From: a virus
Strand: one strand, 5' to 3'
Length of the DNA stretch: 64,000 bases
Virus record (IMG/VR): IMGVR_UViG_3300042516_002076
Coordinates: 1 to 64,000 of that record
The notes under the pieces are model-generated. The model was not told the origin of the DNA. It worked only from the letters and a program-made list of their open reading frames with translations, and made no database searches. Position numbers and translations under genes: made by a program. Positions 9,006 to 18,287 of this stretch are shown piece after piece (within the stretch, counting starts at the first letter, position 1; each line of letters starts with the position of its first letter).

Positions 9006-9656
9006 ATGAAAGCAAAGTTATTAGAATTAAAAGAAAATTGGAATGATATATTTATATCATTTCTTGCATACATTGGATTGGCATGGGTAATAATTGCATT
9101 ACTATTCCAATTTACAATGATTGGTTTACATTATACTGGAAGTGATATTCCTACTCAAGTTGGAAATTGGTTCGATCATAAATTTAATGGTTCGTTTAAA
9201 AATATGCCAGGTAATATTTGGTATAACGCAGATGAACACATTTGGGTTGAAAGTGTTACTAATGAAGTTAAGATTGGTAAATTAGCAGGTAATAGAAAAT
9301 TAGAGTTCGGAGTAAAAAATATATTAGAAGAATTCTTACAAGAAAAAGAGTATAACCTATCTCCAACTTCAACTAATAAATTATTAGTACAAATTATATT
9401 TTTAGATGTTCTTACAACAAAAAAGAATGTATCTGTTTTTCATAAAAATGAAGAAGAAGTTGTAATTCGATTAAGAGGAGTATTGAAATCTCCTGGTAAA
9501 AAAGATAAAGTAGTTATTGTAGAAGAGTCCTCATCAGAAATTTCAATGAGTACATTGATAGTGGATGAAGGTGGTGGTTTTAATCAAACAAGTTTAAGTA
9601 ATGCACTTAAAAAAAGTTGTGATAAACTAATCACTAAATTATCAGAGGTTAAATAA
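9006..9656 (+). CDS. membrane-anchored periplasmic protein, possibly CsgG/LpoB-like
   Basis: 216 residues with one membrane segment near residues 17-42 (FISFLAYIGLAWVIIALLF) and a soluble domain after it. The soluble part (an NILEEFLQEKEY helix, then beta strands and a late serine-rich segment ISMSTLIVDEGGG) resembles CsgG/LpoB-type domains, but only faintly. One of few genes with a clear Shine-Dalgarno, AAAAGGAG, seven bases before the ATG. It opens the block of exported proteins. Function not known. Confidence 0.5.
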   Translation: MKAKLLELKENWNDIFISFLAYIGLAWVIIALLFQFTMIGLHYTGSDIPTQVGNWFDHKFNGSFKNMPGNIWYNADEHIWVESVTNEVKIGKLAGNRKLEFGVKNILEEFLQEKEYNLSPTSTNKLLVQIIFLDVLTTKKNVSVFHKNEEEVVIRLRGVLKSPGKKDKVVIVEESSSEISMSTLIVDEGGGFNQTSLSNALKKSCDKLITKLSEVK

Positions 9657-9658
9657 AA

Positions 9659-11311
9659 ATGAAGAAATTCTTTATTATTTTAGGGGTAACAATACTATCC
9701 CTATTAGCATTTACAGCAAATGCACAATTAAATATTAGTCAATCATTAACTCCAACAACTGGATTAAAAGTTGGTGATACGATTACGATTCGATATAATC
9801 TAACAAAAGGAGACACTATTGTTAATCCTCGTTATCTTTGGTTTAGATACCAATTTAACAATAAGGCATTGACTTACCTTTCAACTGAATTTAATCAGGG
9901 TGCATCAACACAAACATTTTATACAGGTTGGGCTAATTATAAGTTCACTCCAAATGTAGGTGCAAATGATAACGCTTTGAATTTACAATATAGTTTGAGT
10001 CCTTGGAATTATGCAGTAAATGCAGATTGGAATGTTGGTCAATTAACAATTCAAAGAGCAGACCGTTCTATTACTGGATTGTTGGCAACACAAAAATACA
10101 TTTTAAAAGACCAAAATACTTATAACAACATTTTCAAAATAGACTTAGCAACTGGTACTGATACAACTGGTGCAAATGTTGGTACTATTACCGGTGGTGG
10201 GTTTTCATCTATATCAAATGTAACAGGTAACACATCTCAATTTAAGGTAAGAGTTCTATTCCCACAAGGATATGCAATTAGTGACCATAATGTTCAATTG
10301 ATGAGATTGAAAACAGATGGTAGTGGTGATATTGATTGGTCACAACAACCTATTACACAAGCTGCATTAGATGCAAGTGGTGAGGTAATATTCACATCAG
10401 GAGTTAAAGTTGGTGATAGTGTTGGTGTATTTATATCGCCTGCTTCTCAAAAGACTTGGATGAATAATGTAATCACAGTTTCAGATGCATATAAAGCATT
10501 TTTAGGACACTCTCAAACTGATATTACTGGAACTGCAAACTTCTTTACAAGACCTGTTTTGGAAAGAAAAATAGGTAATGTAACAAAGAACGATATGACA
10601 TTCAACGAAGCTGACTCATATAACTTATTTGCATATGTAATCGGACAAGATGTATCTACAAATGCATTTATCCCAACATCAACTTCAACTTCGTGGAGAT
10701 GGCATAGTGGTTTGTTGAATCAAAGTTGGTTAGATGGTGTTACTAAGAATAGAGTATATGTTACGGCTCCATCACAAACCGTTGATGCGGTATTTGCATG
10801 GGCAGGTGATTTAAACTGGTCACACTCATCACATCCTGACACAATTGCAACTAGAATTACACAAGGTACTTTTACAAACTCAATAAACGATAGAAACTTC
10901 CAATCACTTTCAGTAAAATCAATGTCATATACTCAACCTACATTTGAAAAGGCAACATTGGGTATTAACTCTACTTTGGAAAATGGTAAAGTTATATTAA
11001 CTGCAACATTGACAAAAGAAGGATTGGCGGGTTTACAAGTTATTATGAATTATGACGAAAGTAAATTAACTTTAGATAATGTTTCATTTGATGCAGGAAG
11101 TACAATTACAAACTTCTCAACTCGTGATGGTAGTAGATTAACATTTGGTTCTATTGACCAATTAAAGACAGCAAGAATCAAAGTAGGAACACCATATAGA
11201 TTAGTATTCACACCAAAAGAAACTTTAACAAATACTGCAGGATTATTCTATTTTATATTAGCAGATGCAGTTGATGGTTTGGGTAAGAAAGTTGATTTGA
11301 CAATAGAATAA
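9659..11311 (+). CDS. secreted protein with dockerin-like and cohesin-like parts
   Basis: 550 residues with a signal peptide (MKKFFIILGVTILSLLAFTANAQ, hydrophobic core and AQ cleavage site), so exported through Sec. The body is rich in Thr, Ser and Asn and predicted beta. Near residue 315-330 FNEADSYNLFAYVIG looks like the second half of a dockerin calcium loop with a degenerate first half. AWAGDLNWSHS near 380 is shared with the 772-residue protein at 11968. The last 130 residues (GLAGLQVIMNYDESKLTLDNV and following) fit the beta-sandwich pattern of cohesins. It is a paralogue of 11968 without the lectin domain. Probably an adhesive surface protein or virion appendage; not shown. Confidence 0.6.
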   Translation: MKKFFIILGVTILSLLAFTANAQLNISQSLTPTTGLKVGDTITIRYNLTKGDTIVNPRYLWFRYQFNNKALTYLSTEFNQGASTQTFYTGWANYKFTPNVGANDNALNLQYSLSPWNYAVNADWNVGQLTIQRADRSITGLLATQKYILKDQNTYNNIFKIDLATGTDTTGANVGTITGGGFSSISNVTGNTSQFKVRVLFPQGYAISDHNVQLMRLKTDGSGDIDWSQQPITQAALDASGEVIFTSGVKVGDSVGVFISPASQKTWMNNVITVSDAYKAFLGHSQTDITGTANFFTRPVLERKIGNVTKNDMTFNEADSYNLFAYVIGQDVSTNAFIPTSTSTSWRWHSGLLNQSWLDGVTKNRVYVTAPSQTVDAVFAWAGDLNWSHSSHPDTIATRITQGTFTNSINDRNFQSLSVKSMSYTQPTFEKATLGINSTLENGKVILTATLTKEGLAGLQVIMNYDESKLTLDNVSFDAGSTITNFSTRDGSRLTFGSIDQLKTARIKVGTPYRLVFTPKETLTNTAGLFYFILADAVDGLGKKVDLTIE

Positions 11312-11312
11312 T

Positions 11313-11966
11313 ATGAGTTATTTAGTAGCCAACATACCACCAATTGAAGTCTTAGTAGATAAGAAATTTTTATACGATTTTCAAAAAGATGAGAAAGGTA
11401 ATTATTTGGGTGATGGTGAATGGGAAACGGGACATTGGGTAAGTGTTAAATCAATTGCAAATCGTGCATTGTTATTTGAAACTTACATTGATGCATTTGG
11501 AGCAGTATATGACAAATTACCTATCCACGCATTCCGTTGGAGACCATTAGAAACGACAGATAGGGTGTTTCCTTTGGACTTCTTACAACTTTGGGATTGT
11601 CTATCATATAACATATCAGTTATCGAAAAAAGGGTTCTAAGGGGTGTTAAAACCTATACCACAATGAAAGACCATTCGGTAATAGAGGGTGATTATCTAT
11701 TTACAATTGATACATCACATTCTGACCCAAATGAAATAGATTGTGGATGGAGTGAAACACCAAACGAACATAAATGTTATAATGTATCTAAATTGGAAAA
11801 TGGTCAACTATGTGCACAACCAAATAATAGAACAAGATTTCACCAACCAAGTAGAACTGCAGATATTACTCAAATACCTTACTTTAGATATTCTACAAAA
11901 GTGTGGAAATGTGAAGATTTTGGTAAATGGAGGCCCTCGGACATAAATTGGGATTATACCACATAA
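11313..11966 (+). CDS. hypothetical protein between two exported proteins
   Basis: 217 residues, no signal peptide or membrane segment, no family recognised. It is rich in Trp, Tyr and Asp and has five cysteines (four of them after residue 140: DCGW, HKCYN, LCAQ, WKCED), which could bind metal or form disulfides. It is placed directly between the two cohesin/dockerin-like genes, one base after the first and one base before the second, so it is likely translated with them. Confidence 0.55.
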   Translation: MSYLVANIPPIEVLVDKKFLYDFQKDEKGNYLGDGEWETGHWVSVKSIANRALLFETYIDAFGAVYDKLPIHAFRWRPLETTDRVFPLDFLQLWDCLSYNISVIEKRVLRGVKTYTTMKDHSVIEGDYLFTIDTSHSDPNEIDCGWSETPNEHKCYNVSKLENGQLCAQPNNRTRFHQPSRTADITQIPYFRYSTKVWKCEDFGKWRPSDINWDYTT

Positions 11967-11967
11967 T

Positions 11968-14286
11968 ATGAAACATCTATTAGTTATATTATTTTTATTA
12001 ACATCATTTTTAGGGTTCGGACAAAGTGTATCTGCTCCGGACTCTAAATCGTTTATACCATCCACTACCGGACAAGATGCAAGTGGATTTGTATTGAGTG
12101 GATTTAGTTCTACTGCAACACTATTAGCATCAATCAGTTTAGTTAATCCACCATCAGGTACAACATTCGTATTAAACACAACAACAGGTTTAACTGCCGC
12201 AAGTGGATTTACTTTAAGTGGTAATAAGACTCGTTTAGTAGTAACGGGAACAATGGTAGATATTAACACCGCATTGGCATCACTTAAAGTAAACACAGGT
12301 TCTATAAAAGGAAATGTTTTATTATCTGTGGCAGCAACAATCAATCCAACGGGATATTTCTACAATGGTGTAAACGGACATTTTTATAGACCAATATCAA
12401 CCGGAGCAACTTATACAAACGCAAGAATTTTATCCGAAGCAACAACATTCAAAGGACAAAAAGGATATTTAGTAACAATCACTTCCGCAGATGAAGATTT
12501 GTTTATTTTTAATAATGTTCCACAAAGTAGTATTTGGTTTGCACTAACGGATGAAGAAACGGAAGGTCAATGGAAAATTGATGCCGGTCCTGAAAAAGGA
12601 ACTCTAATCAAAACATCAAACGGGCAAACTGCAGGAAACATACAAGGACAATACAATAACTGGGCAGGTGGTGAACCAAACAATAGTGGTAACGAAGATT
12701 ATGCAGTAACTAAATGGGGTGGTGGTTCTCAATGGAATGATTTACCAAATGGGTTTAGTTGTGCTTATGTAATTGAATTTGGAACTTGGACTAATCCAGA
12801 TGATGCAACATTTACAGAGTTTTATACTAATTCAGTAACTCACTCAAACGGAGAAGTCCTAACTGCACGATTCAATTTTGACTTTGGTAGTAATGTGGAT
12901 GAAACTAAATTTTCAGCAAAAGCAAACACATATAAAAATAATATATGGGATGTAACAACCAACGCATCAAGAACATTAAGTGGATTAGGTAAAGCAGATA
13001 TTACAAATGATTTAGATACTACCAAATACCCAACAGGAACTAAATATGTAAACTTAACACCTGGTGAAATTGAATTTTGTGTTATATACGAATACGATGC
13101 AACCAATAAAAGATATAGAGTTGGTTTAGATAGTAGATTATGGGAATACACACAAAACGCTCCGGTATGGAATGATGTAAAAAACTTAAAACTTTTTGAT
13201 TTATACAACGGACCAGTAATACCAAATTCAACTGGAAGTGGTGATGTTTGGTGGAATGAATATTACATTTATACTGATACTCAATTTAATTATGCAAATT
13301 CAACATATCAATCAAATTTAAGAAATGGTGGTGGTTATTATGCATTAAAATTGGCATCAACTTTTACATTTGGTGATAATACATCTTTGGCACAACACGG
13401 AATTGATTTATCATATACCAATCAAACTGAATTAAATACTTTGTATAGTAGTATAGTTAGTGTTGCAGATGTATATTTGGCATTTAAAGAATTATCAAAT
13501 GGTGGGTTGTTTGGTAATGAAACTGGTAATGAGTTTGGATATGGTATTCAATATATGAACGCCGATGTAAATGGTGATGGTTTATTTAATGAAGCAGATA
13601 CATATAAATTACTGCAACATTTAACGGGTGTAGAATCACTTACACAATATTCAACCCTAACATATTTGATGAAACTATATGGTAAATCGGAATATGATGG
13701 TATTACAAAATCAAATTGGAATACACAATTCAATTCAACGAGAAGTTTATATCCATTCAGTTTAAATACCGGAACACTTAATAACACATATAATGTTAGT
13801 GTAAGTTGGAGAGGTGATGTAAATCTTTCACATTCAGCAATACCTGTGGTTAATACAACCGCAAGCAATTCGGTTAGAAGTAGTATGAGTGTTAAAACAA
13901 TGAGTTCACCAATATCAAACGAAATCAACGCATCAATCATAACTGAAATAATAGGTGATAGTGTTTATGCATATATTACAATAGACCCACTACAACAAGA
14001 ATTAGTAGGAACTCAATTACATTTAAATTATGATAATAGTTTGTTAAAGTTTGGTAGTGTATCTTATAAAACAATAGGTTCACCAACCAATTACGGAACG
14101 GACAAAAGTGATTATGTGAATTTTGGTTCATTGATTACCGATGGTGGTGTTTTGAATAACACAACGGAATATAAAATTACATTTACAACTAAAACAAAAT
14201 TGGATAATATATTGGGATTGGTTTCGGTTGGATTTATGGATGCAGTTAACAAAAGTGGGAAAACATTAAAAATAATAATGAAATAA
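11968..14286 (+). CDS. secreted C-type lectin, dockerin-like, cohesin-like protein
   Basis: 772 residues with a signal peptide (MKHLLVILFLLTSFLGFGQ). A repeat-like beta region precedes a C-type lectin fold at about residues 130-272: SIWFALTDEETEGQWKI, then NNWAGGEPNNSGNEDYAV, then WNDLPNGFSCAYVIEF, which are its core tryptophans, the EPN sugar-binding motif and the WND motif. A canonical dockerin calcium loop, DVNGDGLFNEAD, is near residue 532, followed by SWRGDVNLSHS near 610 and a C-terminal cohesin-like sandwich. EPN suggests mannose-type specificity in known lectins. Likely binds glycans at the host surface or displays on the virion. Confidence 0.7.
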   Translation: MKHLLVILFLLTSFLGFGQSVSAPDSKSFIPSTTGQDASGFVLSGFSSTATLLASISLVNPPSGTTFVLNTTTGLTAASGFTLSGNKTRLVVTGTMVDINTALASLKVNTGSIKGNVLLSVAATINPTGYFYNGVNGHFYRPISTGATYTNARILSEATTFKGQKGYLVTITSADEDLFIFNNVPQSSIWFALTDEETEGQWKIDAGPEKGTLIKTSNGQTAGNIQGQYNNWAGGEPNNSGNEDYAVTKWGGGSQWNDLPNGFSCAYVIEFGTWTNPDDATFTEFYTNSVTHSNGEVLTARFNFDFGSNVDETKFSAKANTYKNNIWDVTTNASRTLSGLGKADITNDLDTTKYPTGTKYVNLTPGEIEFCVIYEYDATNKRYRVGLDSRLWEYTQNAPVWNDVKNLKLFDLYNGPVIPNSTGSGDVWWNEYYIYTDTQFNYANSTYQSNLRNGGGYYALKLASTFTFGDNTSLAQHGIDLSYTNQTELNTLYSSIVSVADVYLAFKELSNGGLFGNETGNEFGYGIQYMNADVNGDGLFNEADTYKLLQHLTGVESLTQYSTLTYLMKLYGKSEYDGITKSNWNTQFNSTRSLYPFSLNTGTLNNTYNVSVSWRGDVNLSHSAIPVVNTTASNSVRSSMSVKTMSSPISNEINASIITEIIGDSVYAYITIDPLQQELVGTQLHLNYDNSLLKFGSVSYKTIGSPTNYGTDKSDYVNFGSLITDGGVLNNTTEYKITFTTKTKLDNILGLVSVGFMDAVNKSGKTLKIIMK

Positions 14287-14299
14287 AAAACTAAAAATT

Positions 14300-14596
14300 A
14301 TGAATGTATCGTTTGATTATAATGAAATGAAGAATTTTATATCACACACAGGTAAATATAAAATTGTAAATGTTAAGTGTTTTATTCAAGTTCCTAGTAG
14401 TTGGTATAATCAATTTAGAAGAGAAGAAGAAGAAGTAGAGATGGAAGTGACTTACCTAATAGATGATATTGAGACTGAAAAATGGATATTTGACGAAAGA
14501 TATAGAAAAAGAAAAGACGAACTTATGAGATGGAGTATCGAATCAGTTTTTTACAGAGAATTCAAAAGTAAAATATTAGATTTATTATATAAATGA
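14300..14596 (+). CDS. hypothetical protein, charged
   Basis: 98 residues, no signal or membrane segment. An acidic stretch (REEEEVEMEVTYLIDD) is followed by a basic one (ERYRKRKDEL). Not recognised. Its stop overlaps the start of the next gene by four bases, so it is translationally coupled to the barrel protein at 14593. Confidence 0.5.
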   Translation: MNVSFDYNEMKNFISHTGKYKIVNVKCFIQVPSSWYNQFRREEEEVEMEVTYLIDDIETEKWIFDERYRKRKDELMRWSIESVFYREFKSKILDLLYK

Positions 14597-15486
14597 AAAA
14601 ACTATTATTAATCATATCGTTAGTTTTAATTGGGTTTGTTGCAAACTCACAAATCCAAAAACCTGATACATTACAACTATCTGCAAAGGAACTATTTGGA
14701 GAAAGTGATGATTGGAACGATGTGGGTATATTACAATCATATGTTAATTTTTCAAAAGATGTACTTTCATCATCAAATCTTTCAATTGGTGTAATTGGTA
14801 GACAAGTATCAACTACTCTTAATTTTGGATACCATAAATCATCTTTAAATGGACAATGGGGACATTCATTTGCAGCATCAATAAATCCTATATGGAACTA
14901 TTATGGTGTGGGATATGGACTTAGTAGAAATACAGAAAAAAGAACAACAACAATACAAACATTTTATTCTACGGACTTTGATTTCCAAAAAGATATTAAC
15001 CTATCTTTTATAGATGTGTTTAGAACAAAAAAGTATGGAACATTCGGTTATAGTTTAACAGTATCAAAATCATTTTGGGGAACTTATCAAGGTGAATGGG
15101 AAGGAAAATATACGGTAGATGAAAATGGTGATTTTAAAGATTTAATATATCCAATGATGCCGGCATCATCTGAACTTACTTATAGAGGTATGGTGATGTA
15201 CACTTATACATTGAAAACAAAAAGGGTAGATATTTCACCACAAGTATTCGCAATGAGTGATGTATATAAAGTATTCAAAGATGGTACTGAATCGGATTTG
15301 GCATATGTGGATGATTTCAATTTGGACTTATATTATGGTGTGTCTATGGATTGGAAAATAACTAAAAGATTTGTATTAAACACTAATATCAGATATAACA
15401 CAACTTGGGATAAATTAAGTGAGTCAGTTGGATATAAAAAGAGTAACCCAATCCTATTTATGATAGGAACAAACTTTCAATTTTAA
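14593..15486 (+). CDS. outer-membrane beta-barrel protein
   Basis: 297 residues with a signal peptide (MKKLLLIISLVLIGFVANSQ). The mature part alternates short hydrophobic strands with polar turns and ends in IGTNFQF, a C-terminal aromatic strand typical of barrels inserted by BamA. Residues from about 205 (VDISPQVFAMS, then GVSMDWKITKRFVLNTNIRYN) match the C-terminal part of the protein at 20156, so the two are paralogues. Function unknown; possibilities are host receptor masking or a carrier for the neighbouring lipoproteins. Confidence 0.6.
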   Translation: MKKLLLIISLVLIGFVANSQIQKPDTLQLSAKELFGESDDWNDVGILQSYVNFSKDVLSSSNLSIGVIGRQVSTTLNFGYHKSSLNGQWGHSFAASINPIWNYYGVGYGLSRNTEKRTTTIQTFYSTDFDFQKDINLSFIDVFRTKKYGTFGYSLTVSKSFWGTYQGEWEGKYTVDENGDFKDLIYPMMPASSELTYRGMVMYTYTLKTKRVDISPQVFAMSDVYKVFKDGTESDLAYVDDFNLDLYYGVSMDWKITKRFVLNTNIRYNTTWDKLSESVGYKKSNPILFMIGTNFQF

Positions 15487-15827
15487 TGAAAAAGATATTA
15501 TTCATATTAATTTTATCATTGGTAGCATGTAGAAAAACACAAGTTCCACCAATACCACAACCTGTTCCAAACATATTTAGTGTTAAAGAAAGTAGTGTAA
15601 CAAATGGACAAGAAATACAATTTGAATTAACTCAAACTGGGGTATATACATTAACAATTGGTGATAGTGTAACTAAACAAGTTTTGACAAGAGAAAGATT
15701 TAATGGACAAATTGGACAAAATAAAAAGAAAATATACACTAAAGGACTAGAAAGTAAATATTTATATCTGTTATTGGAAGATGTTACTAAAAATAAATTA
15801 GGTAAAACAATAATAGTAGTAAAATAA
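15486..15827 (+). CDS. small lipoprotein with beta-sandwich domain
   Basis: 113 residues. Lipoprotein signal ILILSLVAC with Cys at 15, so anchored in the host outer or inner membrane by acylation. The remainder is a proline-rich linker (PPIPQPVP) then an Ig-like beta domain (GQEIQFELTQTGVYTLTIGD). The domain resembles that of the next gene. Start codon overlaps the preceding stop. Function unknown. Confidence 0.6.
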   Translation: MKKILFILILSLVACRKTQVPPIPQPVPNIFSVKESSVTNGQEIQFELTQTGVYTLTIGDSVTKQVLTRERFNGQIGQNKKKIYTKGLESKYLYLLLEDVTKNKLGKTIIVVK

Positions 15828-15828
15828 A

Positions 15829-16212
15829 ATGAGAAAAATTGATAAACTTTTAGGATTAGGATTTTTGGTAACCCTTTTGGCATTGAGTTGTAGAAAGATT
15901 GACTTACCTGCACCAATTGCACAAGAATTACCAACGGAATTAAAAATATCAAATTCAGTAGGTATTAAATTACAAACTGCATTCGTAACTTCGGAAGTTG
16001 CAATGAATGTGAAAAGTGATGTAGCACAAACTGTGACTATTAGAATATTTGATATTGCAAACAAAGTTGTATCAAAATCTACAAGTGATGTTAATGTTGG
16101 TGACAATGTATTAAAAGTATATACAAATGCACTACCATCATCTGCTTATAGAATTGGAATATACGATATGAGTGGTAAACAATTAGGAATAACAGATTTT
16201 AACAAATTATAA
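15829..16212 (+). CDS. lipoprotein with T9SS-sorting-domain-like fold
   Basis: 127 residues with lipobox LLALSC (Cys near 21). The mature domain (VTIRIFDIANKVVSKSTSDVN, then LKVYTNALPSSAYRIGIYD) has the strand pattern of the type A sorting domain that sends Bacteroidetes proteins through the type IX secretion system. Here it is the whole protein rather than a C-terminal add-on, so it may be a fold relative rather than a sorting signal. It forms a pair with the lipoprotein just before it. Confidence 0.55.
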   Translation: MRKIDKLLGLGFLVTLLALSCRKIDLPAPIAQELPTELKISNSVGIKLQTAFVTSEVAMNVKSDVAQTVTIRIFDIANKVVSKSTSDVNVGDNVLKVYTNALPSSAYRIGIYDMSGKQLGITDFNKL

Positions 16213-16225
16213 AAAACAAAAATTT

Positions 16226-16534
16226 ATGTCAGAAGAAGTAGAAAAATCAGAATCAACCGGTGGTTCAATTAAGAATATACTTATCGGTTTAGTATCAACA
16301 ATCACATTAGGTGTGGGCGGTTGGTTTACAACAAAATTAACAGGTGGTGACGAAAAAGAAGCTCCAGTTCAACAAGCAGCTCCTGTAATCAACATTACAA
16401 ATTCTAACCAACAATCTGCAGGTGGAACAACTAAAGTTATCGAAAGAGAAAGAGTAGTTGAAAAAGAAAAACCAGCTCCAAAACCTAAAAAGAAAGAAGG
16501 TGATGAGTTTAAGGAAGAAGCACCTAAGTGGTAA
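16226..16534 (+). CDS. small membrane protein with charged tail
   Basis: 102 residues with one membrane segment near 15-37 (NILIGLVSTITLGVGGWF). The region after it has a glutamine/asparagine-rich stretch and then a highly charged tail (VIERERVVEKEKPAPKPKKK). Followed by two other small membrane proteins, so part of a possible holin/lysis-type or envelope cassette. Not recognised. Confidence 0.5.
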   Translation: MSEEVEKSESTGGSIKNILIGLVSTITLGVGGWFTTKLTGGDEKEAPVQQAAPVINITNSNQQSAGGTTKVIERERVVEKEKPAPKPKKKEGDEFKEEAPKW

Positions 16535-16560
16535 TTTAACATATTAAAAATTTATATAAA

Positions 16561-17217
16561 ATGGCAGAGCAACCGAGTGGTTTTAAAGACCTATTGAGTA
16601 ATATGATGAAACGCAGATGGTATATCACTGCGTTGGTATTGGGTGGATTTATGTTTATTATAGGAGGAATGTTCTTCGCTATATTTTCTAAATCCGAAAT
16701 AGCAGGAGAATGGAAAGAACTTTTACTTTTATTGTTAGGAGCATTTATTGGTTCTTATGGTAAAATCATTGACTATTGGTTTAGTGATACTGATAAGGAT
16801 AAGATGTTAGTACAAAAGATGGATGAGGAAGATGGCACATCAATGAGCAATACTGCTGATATGCCTGTAACTCCACCAAACAATACTCCATTGATTCCAG
16901 ATGCATTTGTACAAGCTGCAAAAAACGCACATGAAATCAATTTAATCGAAGCAAACAAAGTAGATGTAAAATCGGAACCAAATAATCCACAACATATCGA
17001 AACCCCTTTCAAACCACAACCAAGAACAGGCGTAGAGGTAGACGAAGATGGTGATGGTGTAATGGATGGTATTGATTTTGATGGTGATGGTAAGATTGAT
17101 GTATATTTTGCACATAGACAATGTGAACATATTTGGGGTGATGTGGATGGAGATGGTGATGAAGAATGTTTGAAGTGTGGAAAGATTAAAGATGAAGATG
17201 CTGAAATGGCAGGATAA
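16561..17217 (+). CDS. membrane protein with calcium-loop and zinc-ribbon tail
   Basis: 218 residues. Two membrane segments (about 21-42, ALVLGGFMFIIGGMFF; and about 52-68, LLLLLLGAFIGSYG). The tail has three aspartate-rich loops, DEDGDGVMDG, DFDGDGKIDV and DVDGDGDEEC, of the EF-hand/thrombospondin-3 type, interleaved with a His and three cysteines (QCEHIWG and CLKCG) able to make a zinc site. The membrane part is holin-like, but the metal-binding tail is not usual for a holin. No family named. Confidence 0.5.
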   Translation: MAEQPSGFKDLLSNMMKRRWYITALVLGGFMFIIGGMFFAIFSKSEIAGEWKELLLLLLGAFIGSYGKIIDYWFSDTDKDKMLVQKMDEEDGTSMSNTADMPVTPPNNTPLIPDAFVQAAKNAHEINLIEANKVDVKSEPNNPQHIETPFKPQPRTGVEVDEDGDGVMDGIDFDGDGKIDVYFAHRQCEHIWGDVDGDGDEECLKCGKIKDEDAEMAG

Positions 17218-17257
17218 ATAGAGGTTACACCTTAATAACAATTAAAAGGAGTAAATT

Positions 17258-17536
17258 ATGGGATTTTGGAAAGAATTATTTAAAGACAACAACGATATCA
17301 ACGAAAAATCAGTAGTTGGTTTCATATCATTCGGTATGATGGTAATCGCTCTATTCGTAGACTTGGTAACAGGTTGGATGGGTAAAGAATTATTAATCAA
17401 CGAGTATATTTTTAACGGATTTTTAGTAATCACTTTGGGTTCATTTGGTATCGCTTCAGTTGATAAGTACATCAATAGAAAAGCGGAACATGATAAGAAC
17501 AAATTAGAAGCCGGAGCCGAAGAGGAATTAGGTTAA
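17258..17536 (+). CDS. holin-like small membrane protein
   Basis: 92 residues with two membrane segments (about 20-40, VGFISFGMMVIALFVDLV; and about 52-68, IFNGFLVITLGSFGIA) and a charged C-terminal tail (KYINRKAEHDKNKLE). Size and topology fit class II holins, but no lysis enzyme is adjacent. A clear Shine-Dalgarno, AAAAGGAG, precedes the ATG by eight bases. A strong terminator follows. Confidence 0.5.
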   Translation: MGFWKELFKDNNDINEKSVVGFISFGMMVIALFVDLVTGWMGKELLINEYIFNGFLVITLGSFGIASVDKYINRKAEHDKNKLEAGAEEELG

Positions 17537-17552
17537 TAATTTATTAACATTG

Positions 17553-17581
17553 AAACCCTCACTTTATGTGGGGGTTTTTTT
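17553..17581 (+). terminator. hairpin terminator
   Basis: Stem AAACCCTCAC paired with GTGGGGGTTT across a four-base loop, followed by a T tract. The same ten-base stem occurs at 39707. Confidence 0.8.
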
Positions 17582-17585
17582 ATTT

Positions 17586-18287
17586 ATGCGTATGGATAAC
17601 TTATTAACAATAGTAATACCTTGTAAAAATGAAAGAGATAACATATATGAGTGTATTGGATTTATTGCAAAGCAAATGGGTTCCGCAGGACTTAAAGTTA
17701 TTATTGCAGATACTTCCGATGAGGGTGATAGTTTAGATTTTTTATATTATGTTCAAAGAGATTTTAAATACTCATTGGATATAGAAATTATACAAGGTGG
17801 TTTTCCAGCTAAAGCAAGATTAGATGGTAGTAAATTAGTAACTACACCTTACATTTTATTTTTGGATGCAGACATAATGTTGCAAGATAAATTCATATTA
17901 GGTGAATGTTTAGCATACAATACTGATTTAGTGACGGTACCATTTCAAACCGAAAAGGGATTCAATTGGATATTTCGATTATTTGATATCCAGCAAAGAA
18001 TGAGTAATTGGTTAAGAACTCCTTTTGCAGTAGGTGGATTTCAATTATGGAAAACTGAAGCATATTGGAAAACCGGTGGATACGATGAAACTCATTTATT
18101 CGCAGAAGATTATTGGGTTTCTCAAAGAGCAGAAGTAATGAAAATACACAAAACAAAAGGTGTATGGACATCTGCAAGAAGATTTAAGAATAAAGGATTT
18201 TTTTATATGTTTATATTAAGTATTAAATGCTACATCAACCGAAACAATACAGAATTTTTCAAAAATCATCAAAATTATTGGATATGA
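17586..18287 (+). CDS. glycosyltransferase family 2
   Basis: About 233 residues, starting after the terminator; the ATG at 17550 lies in the terminator and is rejected, and 17592 is an alternative. LLTIVIPCKNERDN at the N-terminus and LFLDADIML (DxD, binds nucleotide sugar and metal) near residue 92 are typical GT-A features. The C-terminal RRFKNKGFFYMFILSIKCYI is hydrophobic. It overlaps the LpxH-like gene by four bases, so the two should be made together and may act on one glycolipid substrate. Confidence 0.75.
   Translation: MRMDNLLTIVIPCKNERDNIYECIGFIAKQMGSAGLKVIIADTSDEGDSLDFLYYVQRDFKYSLDIEIIQGGFPAKARLDGSKLVTTPYILFLDADIMLQDKFILGECLAYNTDLVTVPFQTEKGFNWIFRLFDIQQRMSNWLRTPFAVGGFQLWKTEAYWKTGGYDETHLFAEDYWVSQRAEVMKIHKTKGVWTSARRFKNKGFFYMFILSIKCYINRNNTEFFKNHQNYWI

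Noticed and set aside
12360-12790. C-type lectin domain as a target of a diversity-generating retroelement
   Set aside because: No reverse transcriptase and no template repeat in the window.
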